Shown here piece by piece: positions 8,196 through 13,799 of a DNA stretch of 22,022 bases. This DNA comes from Bacillota bacterium (lineage in GTDB: Bacteria > Bacillota > Clostridia > Christensenellales > Aristaeellaceae), in assembly GCA_023402355.1 (NCBI GenBank), contig JAEXCG010000088.1, positions 1-22,022 of the forward strand, given 5' to 3'. Position numbers and translations under genes: made by a program. The notes under the pieces are model-generated. The model made no database searches. It was not told the DNA's origin and worked only from the letters and a program-made list of their open reading frames with translations. Positions within the stretch are counted from its first letter, which is position 1. Each line of letters starts with the position of its first letter.

Positions 8196-8267
8196 GTGCG
8201 CACGGCGAAGGCTGTGCTTTGGCCGTGCGCACCGGCCTCCTCTTCAATAAATATTTGAAAAGGAGAA
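8180..8267 (+). promoter_or_regulatory. Predicted expression platform: duplicated Shine-Dalgarno segment with a shared anti-SD
   Basis: The 14-base sequence TTTGAAAAGGAGAA occurs at 8180-8193 (3' strand of aptamer stem P1) and again at 8254-8267 (the modA ribosome site). Segment 8237-8247 (CTCCTCTTCAA) can pair with either copy in 11 positions with one mismatch. Pairing with the second copy makes a hairpin with loop 8248-8254 that hides the ribosome site. Between them is a perfect 12-bp hairpin (8195-8206/8222-8233, 15-base loop) that brings the first copy and the anti-SD side by side. There is no T run, so control is likely of translation. The logical model is cofactor bound, P1 formed, anti-SD free, modA off; the reverse when cofactor is absent. 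Confidence 0.65.
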
Positions 8268-8273
8268 CCCCCT

Positions 8274-9047
8274 ATGAAGAAGATTCTGACTCTCTGCCTG
8301 GCCCTCTGTCTGTTTGCGCTCCCGCTCGCCTCCCTCGCGGAGACGGAAATCGTGGTGCTCGCCGCGGCGAGCCTCACCGACGCGATGGACGAAATCATCG
8401 AAAACTACAAGGCCGTCGCGCCCGACGTAAAGGTGACCGCCAGCTACGACTCCTCCGGAAAGCTGCTGACCCAGATCGAGCAGGGCGCGCCCGCGGACGT
8501 GTTCATTTCCGCCGCGCAAAAGCAGATGAACACACTGGAAGAGGAAGGCATGGTGCTGGAGGGCACGCGCATCGACCTGCTGGAAAACAAGGTCGTGCTC
8601 GTCGTGCCTGCGGACAAGACGGAGCCCGATTCGTTTGAAAACATCGCCAAGGCGCCTGTCATCGCCGTGGGCGACCCCGAGGTCGTGCCGGCCGGCAGCT
8701 ACGCGAAGACGATCCTGGAAAACCTCGGCCTGTGGGAGAGCCTGAGCCAGGAGACCGGCAAGCTGGTGCTGGCGGGCAACGTGCGCGAGGTGCTGACCTA
8801 CGTGGCCACGGGCAACGCGGACGCGGGCGTGGTCTACGCGACCGACGCGATGATCGAGCCGGGCGTCACCGTCGTGGCCGAGGCGCCGGAGGGAAGCTGT
8901 GACAAGATCGTCTACCCGGCTTGCCTGGTGAAGGAATCCAAGGCGGCCGAGGCGGCGCAGGCGTTCCTCGACTACGTTTCCGGCGAGGACGGGCTCAAGG
9001 TGCTCGAGAAGTACGGCTTCTCCCGCGCTGCACAGAAGGCCGAATAA
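8274..9047 (+). CDS. modA: Molybdate ABC transporter substrate-binding protein ModA
   Basis: The product is 257 residues, standard for ModA, the extracytoplasmic receptor that hands molybdate or tungstate to ModBC. A signal peptide (MKK, hydrophobic 4-19, ASLA before E23) precedes the mature start ETEIVVLAAASLTDAMDEI. Oxyanion-site segments are AASLTDAM, SSGKLLTQIEQGAPADVFISA and the C-terminal YVATGNADAGVVYATDA. The signal peptide has a type I cleavage site and no lipobox cysteine at the right place, which is unusual for a single-membrane Gram-positive receptor. The ribosome site AAGGAG at 8261-8265 is part of the riboswitch platform, so its synthesis is probably controlled by cofactor level. 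modB follows after three bases. Confidence 0.93.
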   Translation: MKKILTLCLALCLFALPLASLAETEIVVLAAASLTDAMDEIIENYKAVAPDVKVTASYDSSGKLLTQIEQGAPADVFISAAQKQMNTLEEEGMVLEGTRIDLLENKVVLVVPADKTEPDSFENIAKAPVIAVGDPEVVPAGSYAKTILENLGLWESLSQETGKLVLAGNVREVLTYVATGNADAGVVYATDAMIEPGVTVVAEAPEGSCDKIVYPACLVKESKAAEAAQAFLDYVSGEDGLKVLEKYGFSRAAQKAE

Positions 9048-9050
9048 TCC

Positions 9051-9752
9051 ATGAAGTTCGACTTTTCGACGTTTGATTTCGGCAGCGTGGACTGGAGCCC
9101 GCTGCTCATCTCCTGCAAGACAGCGTCGCTTTCGACGCTCATCACCTTTTTATTGGGGGTATGGGCGGCCTGGTGGCTTTGCGGGGCGTCCAAACGGGTG
9201 AACGGCATCATGGACAGCGTTTTTACGCTGCCCATGGTGCTGCCCCCGACGGTCGTCGGCCTGGTGCTGCTGCTCCTTTTTGGAAAAAACAGCGCCTTTG
9301 GGCGCTTTCTTTCGGCCATCGGCACGCAGGTGGTCTTCTCCTGGTCGGCGACGGTCATCGCCGCGGTGGTGGTGACGTTCCCGCTGATGTACCGCACCGC
9401 GCGCGGCGCGTTTGAACAGGTGGACCCGGACGTCGTGAACGCCGCGCGCACCCTCGGCATGCCGGAGGCGAAGGTCTTCTGGCGCGTGGCCATGCCGCAG
9501 GCCTGGCCGGGCGTGGCGGCGGGCGCGGTGCTCTCCTTCGCGCGCGCGCTGGGCGAGTTCGGGGCGACGCTGATGCTGGCGGGCAACATCGCCGGGCGTA
9601 CGCAGACGATCCCCATCGCCATCTACTTCGCGGTGCAGGGCGGCAAAAACGAGCTCGCGCTGCTGTGGATGGGCGTCATCATGGCGCTTTCCTTTGCGGT
9701 CATCATGGTGATGAACGCGCTGACGGGCGGCAAAGGGGGCGGCAGGGCATGA
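9051..9752 (+). CDS. modB: Molybdate ABC transporter permease ModB
   Basis: The product is 233 residues with about five or six membrane helices, the membrane channel of the molybdate importer. It carries LPMVLPPTVVGLVLLLLFG in the early helices and the ATPase-contact EAA loop NAARTLGMPEAKVFWRVAMPQAWPG around residues 127-151, followed by GAVLSFARALGEFGATLMLAGNI, the ModB signature. The N-terminus is slightly extended by MKFDFSTFDFGSVDWSP before the first helix. It starts three bases after modA and its stop overlaps the start of modC in ATGA, so the three genes are translated together. Confidence 0.93.
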   Translation: MKFDFSTFDFGSVDWSPLLISCKTASLSTLITFLLGVWAAWWLCGASKRVNGIMDSVFTLPMVLPPTVVGLVLLLLFGKNSAFGRFLSAIGTQVVFSWSATVIAAVVVTFPLMYRTARGAFEQVDPDVVNAARTLGMPEAKVFWRVAMPQAWPGVAAGAVLSFARALGEFGATLMLAGNIAGRTQTIPIAIYFAVQGGKNELALLWMGVIMALSFAVIMVMNALTGGKGGGRA

Positions 9753-10795
9753 GCAAACTGCATGTGGACATCACGCGCCGCCTGCCGGGGTTTGAGCTGG
9801 GCGTGTGCTTTGACGCGGACGAAAACTGCCTGGCGCTGCTGGGCGCGTCCGGCAGCGGCAAGAGCATGACGCTGCGCTGCATCGCGGGCATCGAGCGGCC
9901 GGACGAGGGCGTCATCACGCTGAACGGGAGGACGCTCTTCGATTCGAGCCGCCGCGTCAATCTGCCGCCGCAGCAGCGCAACGTCGGTTACCTGTTTCAG
10001 CACTACGCGCTCTTTTCGCACATGACGGTGGAGGAAAACGTGGCCGCGGGTCTGGGAAGAATCGAGAAGGCGAAGCGGGGCCGCGCCGTCGAGGAGCAGC
10101 TTCGCGTCTTTCAACTGGAGGAGCTTCGCGGGCGTTACCCACGCGAGCTTTCGGGCGGGCAGCAGCAGCGCGTCGCGCTCGCGCGCGTGCTGGCGTACAT
10201 GCCGGACGTGCTGATGCTCGACGAGCCGTTCTCGGCGCTCGACAGCTACCTGCGCTGGCAGCTCGAGCCGCAGATGCTCGACATCCTCTCGCGCTATCGG
10301 GGCGTGCCGCTCTACGTCTCGCACAACCGGGACGAGGCCTATCGCCTGTGCCAGCGCATCGCGGTGGTGGACGGGGGGCGCATCGTGGCCCTCGCGGGCA
10401 AGAAGGAGCTCTTTCAGAACCCGGGAACGCAGGCGGCCGCCGTGCTCACGGGCTGCAAGAACGTATCGCCCGCCAAGAAGACGGGCGAGCACACGCTGTA
10501 CGCCGCAAAGTGGGGGATGACCCTCACCTGCACGCAGCGCGTGCCGGAGGGAACCTGCGCCGTGGGCGTGCGCGCGCACGACCTCTACCCGGCGGAGGCG
10601 GACGGCGTGAACGTCCTCGACACCGCAAAGGCCCAGGTCAGCGAGGCGCCGTTTTCCGTGGCGGTGATGCTTAGGACGCAGGGCGAACCCTTCCGCTGGG
10701 AGATCGACCGCTCGGTCTGGGCGGGCTTTTCAAGAGACGGCCTGCCAAAGCACGTCACCATCGATCCGGAAAAGATCCTGTGCCTGAAGGCATGA
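9749..10795 (+). CDS. modC: Molybdate ABC transporter ATP-binding protein ModC
   Basis: The product is 348 residues. The ATPase domain shows Walker A GASGSGKS (32-39), the Q-loop region YLFQHYALFSHMTV, signature LSGGQQQR near residue 134, Walker B VLMLDEPFSALD near 153 and the switch histidine in YVSHNRDE near 192. The C-terminal 110 residues form a TOBE/MOP-like regulatory region that can bind oxyanion; it is divergent and no motif can be checked by eye. The frame is open upstream within modB, but the ATG at 9749 starts the conserved MSKLHVDITRRLPGFEL and overlaps the modB stop by four bases. It energises import of molybdate or tungstate at the cytoplasmic face. It is the last gene before tandem terminators. 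Confidence 0.93.
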   Translation: MSKLHVDITRRLPGFELGVCFDADENCLALLGASGSGKSMTLRCIAGIERPDEGVITLNGRTLFDSSRRVNLPPQQRNVGYLFQHYALFSHMTVEENVAAGLGRIEKAKRGRAVEEQLRVFQLEELRGRYPRELSGGQQQRVALARVLAYMPDVLMLDEPFSALDSYLRWQLEPQMLDILSRYRGVPLYVSHNRDEAYRLCQRIAVVDGGRIVALAGKKELFQNPGTQAAAVLTGCKNVSPAKKTGEHTLYAAKWGMTLTCTQRVPEGTCAVGVRAHDLYPAEADGVNVLDTAKAQVSEAPFSVAVMLRTQGEPFRWEIDRSVWAGFSRDGLPKHVTIDPEKILCLKA

Positions 10796-10830
10796 AGAAC
10801 AGATGCGGCTTTGAGCCGGAAGACGGATAG

Positions 10831-10861
10831 GGGCCGACGCATGCGCGTGCGCCGGCCCTTT
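10831..10861 (+). terminator. First terminator hairpin after modC
   Basis: Arms 10831-10841 and 10848-10858 pair with one mismatch, loop of six bases, followed by a short TTTAT. The T run is weak, so it may act together with the next hairpin. Confidence 0.65.
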
Positions 10862-10874
10862 ATATGGAAAGAAA

Positions 10875-10905
10875 CACCTGCTCCGATTTGGAAGCAGGCG
10901 TTTTT
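10875..10905 (+). terminator. Second, probably bidirectional terminator between modC and rubredoxin
   Basis: CCTGCTCC (10877-10884) pairs with 10890-10898 around a five-base loop with one bulged A, then five T follow at 10901-10905. On the other strand the same stem is followed by a GTTTCTTT stretch, so it could also end the rubredoxin transcript arriving from the right. Confidence 0.7.
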
Positions 10906-10932
10906 GATTGAGATAGCAACCGGGGGGAAAGG

Positions 10933-11091
10933 TCAGGCCTCCTCGAACAGGTCCTTGCCCACGCCGCAGAGGGGGCAGGTGAAGTCCTCGGGAACGTCCT
11001 CCCACTTCGTGCCGGGCGCGATGCCGTTGTCCGGATCGCCCGCCTCTTCGTCGTACTCGTAACCGCAGACCGTGCAGACGTATTTCGCCAT
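10933..11091 (-). CDS. Rubredoxin
   Basis: The product is 52 residues, reading MAKYVCTVCGYEYDEEAGDP at the start. It is a one-iron electron carrier of the cytoplasm. The two iron knuckles are C6-T-V-C9-G-Y and C39-P-L-C42-G-V, with the family's GDPDNGIAPGTKWEDVPEDF between them, including the conserved aromatic and proline positions. AGGAGG lies eight bases before the ATG on the minus strand, a strong start. In anaerobes rubredoxin often passes electrons to rubrerythrin, superoxide reductase or flavin enzymes against oxygen stress; none of these partners is in the window. It is transcribed away from ybaB-recR, with the two promoters in the 143-bp gap between them. Confidence 0.95.
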   Translation of the reverse strand: MAKYVCTVCGYEYDEEAGDPDNGIAPGTKWEDVPEDFTCPLCGVGKDLFEEA

Positions 11092-11192
11092 GGTAGAATC
11101 CTCCTTTTATCTTCGTTGAACAGGAAATGTCTTCATCAGTATACGCGTTTGTGTAGGAAAATATGAGTCTTTTTTTTTGACGCCCGATGGTG

Positions 11193-11198
11193 TATAAT
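11193..11198 (+). promoter_or_regulatory. Probable -10 box for ybaB-recR
   Basis: A perfect TATAAT lies 36 bases before the ybaB start. The -35 position with 17-bp spacing falls in a T tract (11170-11175) and is poor; TTGACG just before is only 10 bp away and cannot serve. Transcription would start near 11205. Confidence 0.5.
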
Positions 11199-11234
11199 GA
11201 AGCGTATGCTATGAACAAAAGGAGGACATTTCCA

Positions 11235-11576
11235 ATGGCGAGAGGCGGATTTCCCGGAATTCCCGGTGGCAATATGCAGCAGCTCATGCGGCAGGCGCAG
11301 AAGATGCAGCAGCAGATGATGCAGCTTCAGGAGGAACTGGACGCGCGCGAGTACGAGGCCAGCGCGGGCGGCGGCATGGTGCAGGTGAAGGTGAACGGCA
11401 AGCGCGAGCTGCTGGAGCTGACGATCAAGCCGGAGGCCGTGGACCCGGACGACGTGGAGATGCTGCAGGACATGGTCATGGCGGCGGTCAACGAGGCGCT
11501 GCGCGCGGGCGAGGAAACCCGCGAGAAGGAAATGGCCAAGGTGGGCGGCGCGTCCGGACTGGGCGGCATGTTCTGA
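11235..11576 (+). CDS. ybaB: YbaB/EbfC family nucleoid-associated protein
   Basis: The product is 113 residues. It is a small dimeric DNA-binding protein found next to recR in most bacteria. It starts with a glycine-rich MARGGFPGIPGGN, then a Met/Gln-rich helix (MQQLMRQAQKMQQQMMQLQEEL, about 18-39) that forms the coiled arm, then EYEASAGGGMVQVKVNGKRELLELTIKPE, the conserved core, and ends GLGGMF. The open frame extends 16 codons upstream, but ATG 11235 has GGAGG at 11221-11225 with nine bases of spacing and lies past the -10 box. recR follows after one base. In many genomes dnaX precedes this pair; here the rubredoxin gene faces away instead. Confidence 0.93.
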   Translation: MARGGFPGIPGGNMQQLMRQAQKMQQQMMQLQEELDAREYEASAGGGMVQVKVNGKRELLELTIKPEAVDPDDVEMLQDMVMAAVNEALRAGEETREKEMAKVGGASGLGGMF

Positions 11577-11577
11577 T

Positions 11578-12177
11578 ATGGCGGGGCAGATTGAACCGAT
11601 CGCCCGCATGGTGAGCCAGCTCTCGCGCCTGCCCGGCATCGGCCAAAAGAGCGCGCAGCGCCTGGCTTATTACATCGTCGGGCTGCCGGAGGATCAGGTG
11701 CACGAGCTCGCCGCCGCCATCTGGCAAGGGCGCAAGGCCGTCAAATACTGCTCCATCTGCGGCAACTACACGGCGTCGGACCCCTGCGACATCTGCGCGG
11801 ACGAGGCGCGCCACAACGGCATCCTCTGCGTGGTGCGCGACCCGCGCGACGTGGCGGCGATGGAGCGCATGCGGGATTACCGCGGCGGCTACCACGTGCT
11901 GCACGGCACGATTTCCCCGATGGAGGGCATCGGGCCGGAGGACATCCGCATCCGCGAGCTGCTGGAGCGCGTGGGGCGCGAGGACGTTCAGGAGGTCATC
12001 CTGGCGACCAACCCGGACATCGAGGGCGAGGCGACCGCCGCGTACATCGCGCGGCTGCTCAAGCCCATGGGCATTCGCGTGACGCGCATCGCCCACGGCC
12101 TGCCCGTCGGCGGCGATCTGGAGTACACGGACGAGGTGACGCTTTCCAAGGCCATCGAGGGGCGCAGGGAAATGTAA
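11578..12177 (+). CDS. recR: Recombination mediator protein RecR
   Basis: The product is 199 residues, exactly the family length. RecR works with RecO (and RecF) to load RecA on gapped single-stranded DNA. In order, it has an N-terminal helix-hairpin-helix (LSRLPGIGQKSAQRLAYYI, 15-33), a zinc finger CX2CX8CX2C at C58, C61, C70 and C73, and a Toprim domain (ILCVVRDPRDVAAMER; LATNPDIEGEATAAYI) with acidic residues in place, ending in the family's GLPVGGDLEYTDEVTLSKAIEGR. It lies one base after ybaB, so translation is coupled, and is closed by a clear terminator. Confidence 0.96.
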   Translation: MAGQIEPIARMVSQLSRLPGIGQKSAQRLAYYIVGLPEDQVHELAAAIWQGRKAVKYCSICGNYTASDPCDICADEARHNGILCVVRDPRDVAAMERMRDYRGGYHVLHGTISPMEGIGPEDIRIRELLERVGREDVQEVILATNPDIEGEATAAYIARLLKPMGIRVTRIAHGLPVGGDLEYTDEVTLSKAIEGRREM

Positions 12178-12182
12178 ACGCG

Positions 12183-12221
12183 CCGCCGGAATTTTTCATG
12201 CGAAAGATTCCGGCGGTTTTT
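12183..12221 (+). terminator. Rho-independent terminator after recR
   Basis: A perfect 10-bp stem (12183-12192 with 12207-12216) with a 14-base loop is followed by five T. It ends the ybaB-recR transcript. Confidence 0.9.
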
Positions 12222-12312
12222 CTATTTCGCGGCCTGTCCGCATAGGGTATAGCATTCGCTGAATGCAAGGCGCGCCCGTCTGAGGGGCGCGGCAAGGAAA
12301 GAGGATGGGACG

Positions 12313-12957
12313 ATGAACGGAAAGAAGAACGCGCGCGTTCTGGCCGCCTGCGCGGCGCTGGCCCTTTGGCTCGGCGGGTGCGCGGCGGGCGAGCCGGAGG
12401 CGACCGCGTCGCCCACGGAGCAGCCCGCCGCCACCGCGAGCGCCCAGGCGACGCAGCAGGCCGTGGTGCTGCCGACCGGGGAAAAGACGCCCGCGCCCAC
12501 GCAGGAGCCGCGCGCGAACCTCAGCGTCACGGTGGACGGCACGGCGCTCAAGGGCAAGGCCATGATCGATTCGGAGGAGACGTTCCTGCCGCTCGTGCAG
12601 ACGGCGGAGGCGCTGGGCTACAAGGCGTCCGTCTCCGAGCTGGAGGAGGACGCGCAGAGGCGGCGCGTGCACACATTTTCCGTGGGCGAGGACAAGTCGC
12701 GCGAGGTCGGGGTATCCTATCTGCTCAAGGACAATACCGTCTCGGACATCAGCTTCGCGCGGGACAAGATGATCGTGCCCGTGGACCGCGTGTTGCATTT
12801 CGAGGGCGACACCGTCTACGCCCCGGCCGATTTTTTTGAAGAGGCGATGGAGGCGAAAATCGAGACGGACGCGGAACAAAAAAAGGTGACCGTTCTCTCT
12901 GCGCAGGCGAAGCACGCCACGCCCGCGCCCGAGGAGACGGCCACCGCCGCGTCCTGA
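12313..12957 (+). CDS. Lipoprotein with stalk (copper amine oxidase N-terminal-like) domain
   Basis: The product is 214 residues. A lipoprotein signal peptide ends with the lipobox L20-G-G-C23. Residues 24-68 are a low-complexity linker rich in Thr, Pro, Ala and Gln, as in proteins that span the cell wall. From about 68 to 195 lies ANLSVTVDGTALKGKAMIDSEETFLPLVQTAEALGYKASV, which matches the pattern of the Cu_amine_oxidN1 / stalk domain: a beta-strand, a 'needs to be set' loop, and an LP-L-ALGY helix. It then continues to FARDKMIVPVDRVL. The tail returns to a Pro/Ala/Thr linker. Such domains bind extracellular polymers or peptides in Clostridia; no enzyme domain is present. It ends one base before the stop of the opposite gene. 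Despite the family name, no copper role is implied. Confidence 0.7.
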   Translation: MNGKKNARVLAACAALALWLGGCAAGEPEATASPTEQPAATASAQATQQAVVLPTGEKTPAPTQEPRANLSVTVDGTALKGKAMIDSEETFLPLVQTAEALGYKASVSELEEDAQRRRVHTFSVGEDKSREVGVSYLLKDNTVSDISFARDKMIVPVDRVLHFEGDTVYAPADFFEEAMEAKIETDAEQKKVTVLSAQAKHATPAPEETATAAS

Positions 12958-13395
12958 TTAGAGGATGAGCACGAACGTGCCCGCCGTGATCAGCAGGCCG
13001 CCGACCACGGTTTTGACGGTGACGGCTTCCTTGAGGATGACGAAGGCGAGCACCATGGAGATGACGACGCTGAACTTGTCGATGGGGACGACCTTGGAGG
13101 CCTCGCCGAGCTGCAATGCCTTGTAGTAGAACAGCCAGGACAGACCGGTCGCGAACCCGGAGAGGATCAGGAAGACCCAGGAGCGGGCGCTGATGTCCGC
13201 GATGCCGTGCTGAACGCCCGTCACGAAGACGATGCCCCAGGCCATGACGAGCACGACCACCGTGCGGATGGCCGTGGCAAGGTTGGAGTTGATGCCCTCG
13301 ATGCCGAGCTTGGCGAGGATGGACGTGGCCGCCGCGAAAAACGCGGAGAGCAGCGCGTAGAGAATCCAGATCGAGCTTCCGTCCTGTGTGCGCAT
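12958..13395 (-). CDS. Single-domain EamA family transporter
   Basis: The product is 145 residues, reading MRTQDGSSIWILYALLSAFF at the start, with about five hydrophobic helices. It corresponds to one EamA (DMT superfamily) repeat rather than the usual two, so it likely works as a dimer. Typical marks are ILAKLGIEGINSNLATAIRTVVVLVMAW, LSGFATGLSWLFYYKALQLGEASKVVPIDKFSVVISMVLAFVILKE and the ending GGLLITAGTFVLIL. The substrate is unknown; relatives export small metabolites or amino acids. AGGAGG at 13404-13409 (minus strand) sets the ATG at 13395. Its stop codon abuts that of the stalk-domain lipoprotein with no gap, so each transcript must run into the other gene. The upstream side is taken up by an inverted-repeat element that may carry its promoter. 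Confidence 0.85.
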   Translation of the reverse strand: MRTQDGSSIWILYALLSAFFAAATSILAKLGIEGINSNLATAIRTVVVLVMAWGIVFVTGVQHGIADISARSWVFLILSGFATGLSWLFYYKALQLGEASKVVPIDKFSVVISMVLAFVILKEAVTVKTVVGGLLITAGTFVLIL

Positions 13396-13410
13396 AAATC
13401 GATTCCTCCT

Positions 13411-13660
13411 GAAAGCAGGCGGCTTGCGGCCGCCTCAGCGTGTCGGCAAAGCGGCAACCGCCGCCTTGCCGCGATGATGGATGATTTTTTTCGCTATGCC
13501 AAACTGCGTTTTACGCCGGGAAAAGCCCCGCCTGCGAAGCGCGCAAAGCGACCGGGCGCAGCGGGCAAAGCCGGGCGATGCGACGTCTTGCAGACGTCTT
13601 TGGGTTTGTCCGTCTTCGATGGGTTTATCGACAATCTGAGGCGGCCTGCGGCCGCCCTTT
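13411..13660. repeat. Non-coding element with GC-rich inverted ends (candidate dispersed repeat or MITE-like unit)
   Basis: About 250 bases are bounded by related, inverted ends. The left end (13417-13438) is AGGCGGCTTGCGGCCGCCTC plus AG. The right end (13636-13657) is CTGAGGCGGCCTGCGGCCGC plus CC. Read inwards they share GGCCGCCTCAG, then TGTCG (left) and the complement of CGACA (right). Each end is itself nearly palindromic. Between lie an imperfect GACGTC repeat (13582-13598) and stretches open on both strands that look like chance ORFs rather than genes. The layout suggests a mobile intergenic repeat, but with one copy in view this is inference. Confidence 0.45.
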
Positions 13661-13726
13661 GAATGCCGCGTTCCATACCGACGTGGATAGGATACCCCCA
13701 AACAGGCGGGTTGTAAAGGCCTTCCG

Positions 13727-13755
13727 TTGACAATTTCCCCGTAAAACACTACAAT
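13727..13755 (+). promoter_or_regulatory. Strong sigma-A promoter for the YfhO-family gene
   Basis: A perfect -35 TTGACA (13727-13732) and a -10 TACAAT (13750-13755, five of six) are separated by exactly 17 bp. The transcript would start near 13762, giving a leader of about 38 bases. Confidence 0.88.
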
Positions 13756-13799
13756 GAACGAGGATTCTTCGCCATAGAACATACGAAGGAAGGCTACGC

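Noticed and set aside
11177..11198. TTGACG plus TATAAT as a full promoter for ybaB
   Set aside because: The spacing is only 10 bp, too short for sigma-A; only the -10 box is kept.
13582..13598. GACGTC repeats as a CRISPR or direct-repeat array
   Set aside because: Only two copies occur, very close together and forming a palindrome, with no spacers.
13207..13662. Open frames on both strands across the inverted-repeat element as small proteins
   Set aside because: They overlap the EamA gene or the repeat, have no ribosome sites, and their content follows the repeat's structure rather than any protein pattern.
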